Shown here piece after piece: positions 37,503-46,104 of a stretch of DNA of 59,658 nt. How positions within the stretch are numbered: position 1 is the stretch's first letter; each line of letters begins with the position of its first letter. The notes beneath the pieces were generated by a model. It saw only the letters and a program-made list of their open reading frames with translations. It made no database searches and was not told the origin of the DNA. Both the position numbers and the translations under genes were made by a program. Where the stretch lies: assembly GCA_030693705.1 (NCBI GenBank), contig JAUYAB010000080.1:1-59658 (forward strand). The letters are read 5' to 3'. The DNA is from Ignavibacteria bacterium (GTDB taxonomy: Bacteria > Bacteroidota > Ignavibacteria > Ignavibacteriales > Ignavibacteriaceae).

Positions 37503-39308
37503 ATGTTCAAAAATTTCATTTTTCTACCGTTAGTTATCTTACTTTATTCTTCACTCTTTTCTCAAGAAAAAGTTTACAACCTTGATGAAATTGTAGTTAC
37601 TGCCGGAAGAACTTCAAGTAAACTATCGGAGACAACTCGAAATATTCAAATTATTAAGCCGGAAGACATTGCTGCGGCACCGGTAAACAGCATACAAGAT
37701 TTGCTTCAGTATGTAACCGGAGTTGACATTAAACAGAGAGGTTCGGAAGGAGTTCAAGCAGATATAAGTTTACGAGGTGGAACGTTTGAACAAACATTAG
37801 TAATGATTGATGGTATAAAAATAACTGATCCTCAGACAGCTCATCATAATTTAAATCTTCCCGTTTCGTTAGATCAAATCGAGCGGATCGAAATTCTTAA
37901 AGGGGAAGGTTCAAGCACGTTTGGTCCGAATGCCATTGGAGGAGTCATCAATATTATTACTAAAAAAGGGAATGAAAAAAGTGCCGCAGTTCAGCTTACC
38001 GGCGGCGGACACGGATTTTATGATGCAGCATTATCAGGAAGTTATGGATTCGGTTCTATGAGTAATCATTTCTCTTTATCGAAAAAAGGGAGCGAGGGTT
38101 ATCGTCACAATACCGACTTTGAGGCGATCAATTTTTCTTACAAAACTTCCTTATTGTCTCAGCAAAATAAACTTAATTTTTTTGCCGGTTATAACGATAA
38201 AAAATTTGGAGCGAACGGATTTTATTTCGATGGTCCAAATCAGTGGGAACACACCCGAACCAAATTTGTTAGTCTTTCCGGTGAATTTGAATTTATCAAT
38301 ATTAAGTTCACACCAAAAGTGGATTGGCGAAGAAATGATGATGAATATTTACCGGACTATACAAAACTTTTCAGGAATGTTCATAAAACGGATATTTACA
38401 GTTCGGAACTTCAGGCTGCCTTTCATTCTGAGTTCGGAACTACTGTCTTCGGTACAGAATATAGTCGAGATGTTATCGCAAGTTCAAATCTGGGAGATCA
38501 TTCTCGTGAACGAAAAGGAGTTTTTGGTGAACAGAAAATCATTTACAAAGATATTAATGCAACAGTAGGTTTCTTTGCTTACAATTACGCAAATGTTGGA
38601 TGGAAGTTTTGGCCCGGTGTAAGTGCCGGTTACTCTATTTCCCCAGACATGAGAGTGTTTGCTTCTTACGGAAAAGCATTTCGTCTTCCGAGTTACACAG
38701 AACTTTACTATAAGGGAACTCGAAAGGGAAATGCCTCTCTTCAACATGAAGAAAGTGTTAATTACGAGACGGGGATGTATTTTGTGAAGGAAAAATTTAC
38801 ATCCTCATTTAGTTTATTCAGAAGAGATGGAAACAACAGTATTGATTGGGGAAGGGCTGTAACTGATTCTGTATGGCATTCATACAACATTCTAAATACC
38901 GTAACGAGCGGCTTTGAAACTAATTTAGAATTTAATACCGAAGACATTTCTGCCGGAATTCTTAAAAGAATAACCATCGGTTATACTTATTTAAATATAG
39001 CTGGCTCGATTAGCAGAGAGAATTATCAATCGCTTTACGTCCTTGACCATTTGAGACATCAACTTGTAATGGGAATAACGAACGCATTGTATTTCGATAT
39101 TATACAGTCGTGGATGCTTCGCTACGAAAACAGAATTACCGGTGATAAAAATTTTCTTGTTGACACGCAGATTAGAAAAACATTCGCTTATGTTGATGTA
39201 TTTGTAAAAGCGACAAACCTTTTTAATAAATCTTATAAAGATTTTACCGGAATTATCCTGCCCGGCAGATGGTTGTTTGCGGGAATAAAGGCAAGTGTAC
39301 AATACTAA
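37503..39308 (+). CDS. TonB-dependent outer-membrane receptor, BtuB-like
   Basis: The 601-residue protein has a signal peptide (cleavage after LFSQ), a TonB-box-like start (YNLDEIVVTAGR) and a plug domain (about 40-150; SIQDLLQYVTGVDIKQRG, IDGIKITDP, IERIEILKGEGSSTFGPNAIGGVINI). A short 22-strand barrel follows, in the size range of vitamin B12 and small-siderophore receptors rather than the long SusC type. It starts one base after the phosphoesterase gene. No SusD gene, riboswitch or cobalamin gene lies nearby, so the ligand is open. Confidence 0.9.
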   Translation: MFKNFIFLPLVILLYSSLFSQEKVYNLDEIVVTAGRTSSKLSETTRNIQIIKPEDIAAAPVNSIQDLLQYVTGVDIKQRGSEGVQADISLRGGTFEQTLVMIDGIKITDPQTAHHNLNLPVSLDQIERIEILKGEGSSTFGPNAIGGVINIITKKGNEKSAAVQLTGGGHGFYDAALSGSYGFGSMSNHFSLSKKGSEGYRHNTDFEAINFSYKTSLLSQQNKLNFFAGYNDKKFGANGFYFDGPNQWEHTRTKFVSLSGEFEFINIKFTPKVDWRRNDDEYLPDYTKLFRNVHKTDIYSSELQAAFHSEFGTTVFGTEYSRDVIASSNLGDHSRERKGVFGEQKIIYKDINATVGFFAYNYANVGWKFWPGVSAGYSISPDMRVFASYGKAFRLPSYTELYYKGTRKGNASLQHEESVNYETGMYFVKEKFTSSFSLFRRDGNNSIDWGRAVTDSVWHSYNILNTVTSGFETNLEFNTEDISAGILKRITIGYTYLNIAGSISRENYQSLYVLDHLRHQLVMGITNALYFDIIQSWMLRYENRITGDKNFLVDTQIRKTFAYVDVFVKATNLFNKSYKDFTGIILPGRWLFAGIKASVQY

Positions 39309-39333
39309 ATTAAATTTCTAATAGCTTTTAACT

Positions 39334-39762
39334 ATGTGGTTTCAAAAAGAAATAAGACTTCAGCAAAAGAAAAGAGGATTTCATTTAATTACGAATGAAA
39401 TTCTCAATCAAGTTCCGGAGATAAGAAAAATTTCCGTTGGACTGATGCACGTTTTCATTCAACATACTTCGGCTTCATTAACCATAAATGAAAATGTTGA
39501 TCCTGATGTACGGATTGATATGGAATCCCACTTTAATAAAATTGCTCCCGAGAACGCTCCATATTATGTTCACACAACCGAAGGTTCGGATGATATGCCG
39601 GCGCATATTAAAGCATCATTGCTTGGTTTTTCGATTACAATTCCAATCACAAAGGGAAGATTAAATCTTGGAACATGGCAGGGGATTTATCTTTGCGAAC
39701 ACCGCAATTATGGCGGTGCGAGAAGCCTCGTGATAACCGTTAACGGAGAAGAAATGAAATGA
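39334..39762 (+). CDS. YjbQ family protein (UPF0047)
   Basis: The 142-residue protein is a complete YjbQ/UPF0047 domain. Conserved blocks are FIQHTSASLTINENVDPDVRxDME, YVHTTEGSDDMPAHIK and GTWQGIYLCEHR, with the histidines that bind a metal. Members are annotated as secondary thiamine-phosphate synthase because one can complement a thiE mutant; the natural reaction is unclear. No Shine-Dalgarno site is visible before the start. The stop overlaps the start of the next gene (ATGA). Confidence 0.9.
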   Translation: MWFQKEIRLQQKKRGFHLITNEILNQVPEIRKISVGLMHVFIQHTSASLTINENVDPDVRIDMESHFNKIAPENAPYYVHTTEGSDDMPAHIKASLLGFSITIPITKGRLNLGTWQGIYLCEHRNYGGARSLVITVNGEEMK

Positions 39763-40316
39763 AGATTACAACAGTAGATGTAACTCCCGACTCGTGGAAA
39801 TATATTGAAGAACTTTTCGGCAGCAACGGAGCTTGCGGCGGTTGCTGGTGTATGAGTTGGCGCATTGCAAAAAATGAAAAATGGAATGACATCAAAGGAG
39901 TTGAAGCGAAGAAACGTTTTAAGCAACTTATTACTTCGGAAAAAGCTCACGGTACGCTTGCTTTTTCCGGTGATGAAGTTATCGGTTGGTGTTCCTTCGA
40001 TAAAAGAATTGATTATCTGAAACTTGATAGAGCGCCAAGTTTAAAATGTGATGATTCCGAGAAAGTTTGGTCAATTCCGTGCTTCTTTATTAAAAAAGGT
40101 TTTAGAGAAAAAGGAGTTGCGGCTGCACTTCTAAAACATTCCGTTAAAACTCTAAAACTGCAAGGAGTAAAAATTATTGAGGGTTATCCTGTAAAATTGG
40201 AAAAAGAATTACCCGCCGCTTTTGTTTGGACAGGAACACTTTCATTGTTTGAGAAAGCCGGGTTTAAAATCGTTTCAGAAAAAAAAGGCAAACAGCGGGT
40301 AAGGAAAATTTATTAG
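39759..40316 (+). CDS. GNAT-family acetyltransferase
   Basis: The 185-residue protein has a GNAT core with the acetyl-CoA loop FREKGVAAALL near residue 112 and a C-terminal SLFEKAGFKIVSE strand-helix. The N-terminal part carries a cysteine cluster, CGGCWCMSW (residues 26-34), typical of a Bacteroidota/Firmicutes subfamily of GNAT proteins with unknown substrates. It overlaps the YjbQ gene by four bases, so the two are coupled. Confidence 0.85.
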   Translation: MKITTVDVTPDSWKYIEELFGSNGACGGCWCMSWRIAKNEKWNDIKGVEAKKRFKQLITSEKAHGTLAFSGDEVIGWCSFDKRIDYLKLDRAPSLKCDDSEKVWSIPCFFIKKGFREKGVAAALLKHSVKTLKLQGVKIIEGYPVKLEKELPAAFVWTGTLSLFEKAGFKIVSEKKGKQRVRKIY

Positions 40317-40325
40317 CAAAATATT

Positions 40326-40353
40326 TTGACTTTTTTTATAAAGTTGCTACTTT
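40326..40353 (+). promoter_or_regulatory. Possible sigma-70 promoter for the HTH/SpoVG cassette
   Basis: TTGACT (40326-40331), 16 bases, TACTTT (40348-40353), about 55 bases before the small HTH gene. The -10 is a moderate match. Confidence 0.45.
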
Positions 40354-40407
40354 TACAAAGGATACTTCAATAATTTATTTTTTGTAAGTCATAGAAGGAT
40401 GCACCAC

Positions 40408-40587
40408 ATGAAAACCGTTCAAACAGAATTTCTTACTGCGGGTAACATCGCTAAGGCATTATCTGTCTCCGATACAAAAGTTAAAAAAGCAATTCTCGAA
40501 TTAAAAATACTACCAGCAGCAAAAAAAGGAATATGTAATTTGTATTCTATGGATACGCTCGCAAAAATTAAAAAAGTAATAAAATAG
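40408..40587 (+). CDS. Small HTH-like DNA-binding protein
   Basis: AGAAGGA ends eight bases before the ATG at 40408, which makes this a better start than the ATG at 40399 that lies in the ribosome site itself. The 59-residue basic protein has the helix-turn-helix pattern TAGNIAKALSVSDTKVKKAILELK followed by an N-L-Y strand and SMDTLAKIKKVIK, like excisionase or MerR-type winged helices ('sanelAkllgvs...Y..~dv~~i'). It could regulate the genes after it. The domain assignment is by pattern only. Confidence 0.65.
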   Translation: MKTVQTEFLTAGNIAKALSVSDTKVKKAILELKILPAAKKGICNLYSMDTLAKIKKVIK

Positions 40588-40739
40588 GCGTATAATCCGG
40601 GACTTCCCTTCTGTTATCTATGAACAAACGTTACCAAAGCAGAATGGGAAAATTTCTTACGCAGACAAAAACAACCACTCTGCATAAATAACACAATGGC
40701 GGGGTGGGGGTCTCCAAAAACAAAACCAAGGAGGAATCC

Positions 40740-40877
40740 ATGGCACAATATCTTTTTTCTGTTCGTTTATTTAATGGAACGACTATCGGCGTACGGCTTT
40801 TGCGGACGGTTAACGCGGGTGTCTTGTTTTCAACTTTAATTAAACAAAAATTAATTTATAAAGGAACAGAATTATGA
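40740..40877 (+). CDS. 45-residue small ORF coupled to the SpoVG-like gene
   Basis: An ATG at 40740 is preceded by the strongest Shine-Dalgarno site I saw in the window, AAGGAGG (40728-40734), with five bases of spacing. The frame runs 45 codons to a TGA that overlaps the next start as ATGA. It begins MAQYLFSVRLFNGTTIGVRL and has no family I recognise. Strong initiation and the coupled stop/start favour real translation. It may be a functional small protein or a leader that drives translation of the SpoVG-like gene. Confidence 0.6.
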   Translation: MAQYLFSVRLFNGTTIGVRLLRTVNAGVLFSTLIKQKLIYKGTEL

Positions 40878-41164
40878 AAATTATAAAATTGAATCCATAC
40901 AACAGCAACACTAGCAAAACCAGCGCCTTTTTTGATATCCAAACGGCAGAAGGAATAGCTATAAAAGGATTTACTTTGGTTGACGGCAGTAATGGTTTAT
41001 TTGTTAATTGCCCGAGTGAAAAGGGAAAAGACGGTAAATATTATGAAAAAGTTATTCTGCCGAAGGAACTGAAAGAAGAGTTAACTGCTTTAGCCATAAG
41101 TGAGTATAACAATACCAAAGGGAAACCTTCTCAAGTTAAGGAACCGGAAGAAGCGCCGTTCTAA
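40874..41164 (+). CDS. SpoVG-family protein
   Basis: The 96-residue protein matches the SpoVG fold: an opening strand KIIKLNPYN, then FTLVDGSNGLFVNCPSEKGKDGKYYEKVILP (the family's 'vidgnnGlFvamPs' block, here as shorter pieces) and a C-terminal helix ending in an acidic tail. SpoVG proteins are small site-specific nucleic-acid-binding regulators. In this phylum such copies often travel with mobile elements, but no integrase is visible here. AAAGGA precedes the start. A strong hairpin terminator follows 17 bases after the stop. Confidence 0.8.
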   Translation: MKIIKLNPYNSNTSKTSAFFDIQTAEGIAIKGFTLVDGSNGLFVNCPSEKGKDGKYYEKVILPKELKEELTALAISEYNNTKGKPSQVKEPEEAPF

Positions 41165-41181
41165 CTAATTCTTCAGTAGCA

Positions 41182-41247
41182 AACCTTCGAGATTTTCTCG
41201 CTGTTGAATCAAAAAATTATTTGCAAAATCTCGAAGGTTGTTTTTTT
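41182..41247 (+). terminator. Long-loop rho-independent terminator
   Basis: A perfect 15-bp stem (AACCTTCGAGATTTT with AAAATCTCGAAGGTT) encloses a 28-base loop and is followed by G and seven T. The loop is unusually long for a simple terminator. Confidence 0.85.
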
Positions 41248-41297
41248 AACAGCTTAGTGTTAGTAACTCACCTTACGCAGTTGTTAAGAGAAAAAAT

Positions 41298-41400
41298 TCT
41301 TAATCGTAATCGTTTTCTTAATCCTACTCGTTTTTTCGTAATTTAAAAAGATTCAGCCAAAGGCTGACAGGTAAGAAAAAGAATAAGAGTACGATTAAGA
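41298..41400. repeat. Nested inverted-repeat element
   Basis: Outer 11-bp perfect arms TCTTAATCGTA (41298-41308) and TACGATTAAGA (41390-41400) enclose further imperfect complementarity and a central hairpin TCAGCC-AAA-GGCTGA (41353-41367). About 100 bases in all, no coding frame. It looks like a small non-autonomous palindromic element. Confidence 0.65.
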
Positions 41401-41466
41401 AACCAATTCAACCCTTTGCGTAACATGATTTAGTAATTTGAAAATGAATATTTAAATATAATTTGC

Positions 41467-42306
41467 ATGCCTAAAACACACATCGGAACGGCAGGATGGT
41501 CCTACAAAGACTGGATCCCAAATTTCTATCCAAAACAACAAACAAAACATTTTGACTGGCTTCAGTTTTATGCAGCGCATTTTAATTGTGTTGAAGTGAA
41601 TGCTACCTATTATACTTATCTTTCACCTAAAATAGTTGAAGGCTGGTTAAGAAAAATTGAAGAGACGGATGATTTTCTTTTTACCGTAAAACTTCATCAA
41701 GATTTTACACATCTGCGAAAGTATGATAAACAAAGGGTAAAAGCGGTTACGGAGAATTTAGATAAATTGCTCAGCGCTGAGCGTCTTGGCGGAATTTTGA
41801 TGCAGTTCCCATATTCATTTCCTTTTAATGGAACAACTGCGGAATATATTCGACAATTAAACGAGATATTTTCAAGCTACACTCAATTTGTTGAAGTGCG
41901 TCACTCTTCGTGGAGTGACAAAGCTGCTTATGATTTTTTCAAAGAGTTGGATATCACATTTTGTACCATCGATCAGCCCGAAATTGGAAAGGCAATTCAA
42001 TTTGAGCCGGTGATAACAAACGAAAAAGCGTATCTCCGTTTTCACGGAAGAAATGTTGAAGGATGGAAAAGATCACTTGCAAACTCTGGAAAAGAACAAT
42101 CACACGAACAACAAAGTGACCGTTACAACTATCGTTATTCTCCCGGCGAACTGACAGAAGTAATGCAAAAAGTTAAAGAGATTTACGGTAAAGTAAAAGA
42201 GATTTACATAATTATGAACAATCATCCGCAAGGGAATGCGGTAGTTAACGCGAAAGAGTTGATGAAGATGCTTGAAATTAAGGAAATGAAAACCGGATTG
42301 TTTTAA
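41467..42306 (+). CDS. DUF72 family protein (YecE-like)
   Basis: The 279-residue protein opens with IGTAGWSYKDW, followed by the family's blocks (FYAAHFNCVEVNATYY, FTVKLHQDFTH, GGILMQFPYSF, FVEVRHSSW and LRFHGRN). DUF72 proteins are TIM-barrel proteins of unknown function, often near metabolic or stress genes. No Shine-Dalgarno site is visible before the ATG. It lies 54 bases before the mannosidase pair and may be transcribed with it, but nothing ties it to mannan use. Confidence 0.9.
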   Translation: MPKTHIGTAGWSYKDWIPNFYPKQQTKHFDWLQFYAAHFNCVEVNATYYTYLSPKIVEGWLRKIEETDDFLFTVKLHQDFTHLRKYDKQRVKAVTENLDKLLSAERLGGILMQFPYSFPFNGTTAEYIRQLNEIFSSYTQFVEVRHSSWSDKAAYDFFKELDITFCTIDQPEIGKAIQFEPVITNEKAYLRFHGRNVEGWKRSLANSGKEQSHEQQSDRYNYRYSPGELTEVMQKVKEIYGKVKEIYIIMNNHPQGNAVVNAKELMKMLEIKEMKTGLF

Positions 42307-42360
42307 TTATTTTTAAGCAGACATAAAAAATATTTACGAATAAAAATTTTGGATAATATC

Positions 42361-43731
42361 ATGTTAAAAAATAAATCTGCTTTATTTCTTTTCTTTTTGA
42401 TATTCACTTCTTTCTTACCTTCACAAATTAAATTAAAATCCGATGATTTTGATAAAACAATTGTTGCAGAAAAAGTGCGTACAGAATTTCTTCATGCATG
42501 GAATTCTTATAAACAATATGCATGGGGACATGATGAACTTCGCCCTTTAACCAAAAGCTTTCGCGATTGGCACTCCGCTTCTTTACTTATGACTCCGGTT
42601 GACGCGCTTGATGTAATGTATCTTATGGGATTAAAAAATGAAGCTGATTCAACAAAAGAATTTATTATCCAAAATCTCTCTTTTGACCGGGATATGTATG
42701 TTAAGAATTTTGAAATAACTATTCGTTTACTTGGTGGCTTGTTGAGCAGTTATCAATTATCCGGAGATAAAAAATTGTTAGACCTTGCCGATGATCTGGG
42801 GACGCGTTTACTTCCGGCATTTAATTCACAAACCGGGATGCCGTATATGTATGTTAATTTGAAAACCGGCGGCGTTCGTGGAGAAGTTAGTAACCCGGCT
42901 GAGATCGGTACGCTGTTAATTGAATTCGGAACGCTGAGCAAACTCACCGGAAATCCGATATTTTATAACAAAGCAAAACGAGCTTTAGTTGAATTGTACA
43001 ATCGGCGTTCTCCAATTGGGCTTGTCGGTTCAAGCATAAATATTGAAACAGGTGAGTGGACGGATTCAACAAGCCATATCAGCGGTGGCATTGATTCTTA
43101 TTACGAATATCTTTTAAAATGTTGGCATTTGTTTGATGACAAAGATTGCAAACAAATGTGGGAGACGAGTTTAGCGGCAGTCAATAAATATTTGGCTGAT
43201 AAAGTCCACAATGAATTGTGGTACGGACAGGCAAATATGTTTACCGGAAAGCGAACCGGAACTGAATACGGAGCGCTCGATGCATTTTTCCCGGCGGTGC
43301 TTATTTTGTCCGGCGACAAGAAAAGAGCTGAACAACTTCAAGAATCTTCTTATAAAATGTGGAACCTTAATGGAATAGAACCTGAAGTGATAGATTATAA
43401 AACGATGAAAATTAGTTACGGCTCTTACCAACTCCGTCCCGAAATAATTGAGTCGGCGTATTATCTCTATTTTTTTACCGGCAAAAAACATTACCTTGAA
43501 ATGGGAAAAAAGATTTTTGAAGATTTAATTCAATACTGTAAAACCGATGCCGGTTACGCTGCATTAAAAAATGTTGAGACGAAAGAAAAATCAAATTCGA
43601 TGGAAAGTTTTTTCTTAGCGGAAACACTTAAATATTTATATCTTCTTTTCGCTCCGAAGGAAACACTTGATTTGAACAATGTGGTTTTTAATACTGAAGC
43701 TCATCCAATTCATAAAACATGGGCAAAATAA
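42361..43731 (+). CDS. GH47 alpha-1,2-mannosidase, secreted
   Basis: The ATG at 42361 starts a clear signal peptide (MLKNKSALFLFFLIF); a TTG at 42349 is in frame just before. The 456-residue protein is a full class-I alpha-mannosidase: HAWNSYKQYAWGHDELRP, TPVDALDVMYLMG, SGGIDSYYEYLLKCW, LRPEIIESAYYLY and a C-terminal FNTEAHP. The acidic residues in these blocks bind calcium and catalyse inverting cleavage of alpha-1,2-mannose. The family is mainly eukaryotic (ER/Golgi) and rare in bacteria. With the GH92 gene 26 bases downstream it probably trims mannose from yeast-type mannan or high-mannose N-glycans outside the cytoplasm. Confidence 0.9.
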   Translation: MLKNKSALFLFFLIFTSFLPSQIKLKSDDFDKTIVAEKVRTEFLHAWNSYKQYAWGHDELRPLTKSFRDWHSASLLMTPVDALDVMYLMGLKNEADSTKEFIIQNLSFDRDMYVKNFEITIRLLGGLLSSYQLSGDKKLLDLADDLGTRLLPAFNSQTGMPYMYVNLKTGGVRGEVSNPAEIGTLLIEFGTLSKLTGNPIFYNKAKRALVELYNRRSPIGLVGSSINIETGEWTDSTSHISGGIDSYYEYLLKCWHLFDDKDCKQMWETSLAAVNKYLADKVHNELWYGQANMFTGKRTGTEYGALDAFFPAVLILSGDKKRAEQLQESSYKMWNLNGIEPEVIDYKTMKISYGSYQLRPEIIESAYYLYFFTGKKHYLEMGKKIFEDLIQYCKTDAGYAALKNVETKEKSNSMESFFLAETLKYLYLLFAPKETLDLNNVVFNTEAHPIHKTWAK

Positions 43732-43757
43732 AAATAAATGAATTGATGAGTTAAACT

Positions 43758-46094
43758 ATGAGATACAAATTCTTCTTTGTAGTCAGTTTTTTTTGTAGTT
43801 CGATTTTTATTCTCGGACAGACAAAAAAATCTCCTTACGATTATGTTAATCCTTTTATTGGAACCGACGATATGGGACATACGTATCCCGGTGCAGTTGT
43901 TCCGTTTGGACTTGTGCAATTGAGTCCAGAAACTGATTCAGTTTTATACAGCAACGGCTCTGGTTATAATCCCGATGTTTACAAATATTGCGCTGGATAT
44001 CAATACACAGATAAAACGATAGTCGGTTTCAGCCACACACATATGAACGGAACCGGTCATTCCGATTTGGGAGATTTTTTATTGATGCCGACAGTCGGAG
44101 AAATAAAGTTGAATCCGGGAACAAAAGATAATCCCGGAAGCGGGTATCGTTCAAGCTTTTCGCATCAACATGAAAGTGCAAAGCCCGGTTATTATTCAGT
44201 TAAGCTCGATGATTATCAAATTGATGTTGAATTGACGGCAACAGAGCGGGTTGGATTCCACAAATATAAATTCCCGCAATCAAAAGGCGCTCATATAATT
44301 CTTGATATGACCAGCGGAATTTATAACTATGATGGCAAAGTAGTTTGGTCTTCCGTTCGTGTTGAAAATAAATATTTGATAACCGGATTCCGGCAAACAA
44401 ACGGTTGGGCAAGAACTCGCTATGTTTATTTCTCGATGGAGTTTTCCAAACCGATTAAATCTTACCAGTTGCGGAATGATGAACAAATTATTTACAGCGG
44501 ATTTTGGCGCAAATTCAATCAGAATGAAAATTTTCCGGAGAGGGCAGGGCATAAAGTAAAATGCGCATTCAATTTTGAAACGGCGGACGGTGAAGTAATT
44601 ATGGTTAAAGTTGCCTTGAGCGGCGTTAGTACTGCAAATGCAATTCAAAATATGAAGGAGGAAATTCCCGGTTGGGACTTTGATAAAGTTAAAGAACAAG
44701 CAAAAGAAAAATGGAACAAAGAACTTTCAAAAATTACAATTGACGCTTTTGAAGAGAGAAAAATAAATTTTTATACGGCATTGTATCACAGCTTTTTGAA
44801 TCCAAATATTTTTTCCGATGTTAACGGTGAATACCGGGGATTGGATCAGAACATTCACAAGTCAAACAAGTTTACAGACTATACTACTTTTTCATTATGG
44901 GATACCTACCGTGCGCTTCATCCTTTATACACAATCATTCAACAGAAAAGAACAAGCGACATTGTTAATTCAATGCTTGCACATTACGAGCAAAGCGTTC
45001 ATAAAATTTTACCGGTCTGGTCTCACTGGGCGAACGAGAATTGGTGTATGATCGGTTATCACGCTGTTCCGGTTATTGTTGATGCATATATGAAAGGTAT
45101 CCGCGGATTCGATAGCAACGAAGCTTTTAAAGCTGTTGTTACCAGTGCAAATTATGATCTTTACGATGGAATCGGCGCTTACAAAAAATATGGATATGTC
45201 CCGGAAGATTTGAGTTCCAACTCCGCATCAAAAACTTTGGAATATGCTTTTGACGATTGGACAATTTATAAAATGGCTGATATGCTTGGTAAAAAAAAGG
45301 AGGCAAACGAATTTCTGAAACGAGCTAACAGCTACAAAAATATTTATGACAGAGAAACACATTACCTGCGCGCAAAAAAATCGGATGGTACATTCAAAAT
45401 TCCTTTCGATCCGCTGAGCGTTGCGAATCAAGGGTACATAGAAGGCAACGCATGGAATTATTCTCTCTATGTTCCTCACGATGTTAAAGGATTTATAAAC
45501 CTTATCGGAGGTAAAGAAAAATTAGTGACATGGCTGGATTCTCTTTTCACGTTCAATCTGCCGGAAAAATATTTTGGTGAAAGCGAAGATGTTACAAAAG
45601 TTGGGATGATCGGTAATTACGTTCACGGCAACGAACCATCGCATCATATTCCGTATCTCTATAATTTTGCGGGAGTGCCATGGAAAACACAAGAAAGGAT
45701 TCATCAGATTGTAAATACAATGTACAAACCTGAACCGCATGGACTCTGCGGAAATGACGACTGCGGGCAAATGTCTGCGTGGTACATTTTCAGCATGATG
45801 GGATTTTATCCCGTGGCACCGGGAAGCAATCAATATGTAATTGGAAGTCCTTGTGTTGATAAAGCAACAATCAATTTGGAGAATGGAAAGAAGTTTAAGA
45901 TCACCGCAGAAAATTTATCAGGGAAGAATATTTATATCAAAGAAGTTGTTCTGAACGGGAAGAATATAGACCGAACGTATCTCACTCACGAAGAAATTAC
46001 ATCCGGTGGAACGTTAGTTTTCAAGATGGTTAATAAACCAAATAAAAATTGGGGAGTAGAAGAAAAGAACATGCCGTATTCACTAAGTAAATAG
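43758..46094 (+). CDS. GH92 alpha-mannosidase, secreted
   Basis: The 778-residue protein has a signal peptide (cleavage after ILGQ, about residue 21) and the GH92 landmarks: VNPFIGTDDMGHTYPGAVVPFG, FSHTHMNGTGHSDLGD, TTFSLWDTYRALHPL, GNAWNYSLYVPHD, HGNEPSHHIPYLYNFAG, GNDDCGQMSAWYIFSMMGFYPV. GH92 enzymes are calcium-dependent exo-alpha-mannosidases, mostly alpha-1,2. It sits 26 bases after the GH47 gene, so the two mannosidases form an operon, probably for host or fungal glycans. Confidence 0.94.
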   Translation: MRYKFFFVVSFFCSSIFILGQTKKSPYDYVNPFIGTDDMGHTYPGAVVPFGLVQLSPETDSVLYSNGSGYNPDVYKYCAGYQYTDKTIVGFSHTHMNGTGHSDLGDFLLMPTVGEIKLNPGTKDNPGSGYRSSFSHQHESAKPGYYSVKLDDYQIDVELTATERVGFHKYKFPQSKGAHIILDMTSGIYNYDGKVVWSSVRVENKYLITGFRQTNGWARTRYVYFSMEFSKPIKSYQLRNDEQIIYSGFWRKFNQNENFPERAGHKVKCAFNFETADGEVIMVKVALSGVSTANAIQNMKEEIPGWDFDKVKEQAKEKWNKELSKITIDAFEERKINFYTALYHSFLNPNIFSDVNGEYRGLDQNIHKSNKFTDYTTFSLWDTYRALHPLYTIIQQKRTSDIVNSMLAHYEQSVHKILPVWSHWANENWCMIGYHAVPVIVDAYMKGIRGFDSNEAFKAVVTSANYDLYDGIGAYKKYGYVPEDLSSNSASKTLEYAFDDWTIYKMADMLGKKKEANEFLKRANSYKNIYDRETHYLRAKKSDGTFKIPFDPLSVANQGYIEGNAWNYSLYVPHDVKGFINLIGGKEKLVTWLDSLFTFNLPEKYFGESEDVTKVGMIGNYVHGNEPSHHIPYLYNFAGVPWKTQERIHQIVNTMYKPEPHGLCGNDDCGQMSAWYIFSMMGFYPVAPGSNQYVIGSPCVDKATINLENGKKFKITAENLSGKNIYIKEVVLNGKNIDRTYLTHEEITSGGTLVFKMVNKPNKNWGVEEKNMPYSLSK

Positions 46095-46104
46095 GAGAAT
46101 GAAA

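Noticed and set aside
37400-37503. Cobalamin riboswitch before the BtuB-like receptor
   Set aside because: Only one base separates the receptor gene from the upstream coding sequence, and no B12-box is visible.
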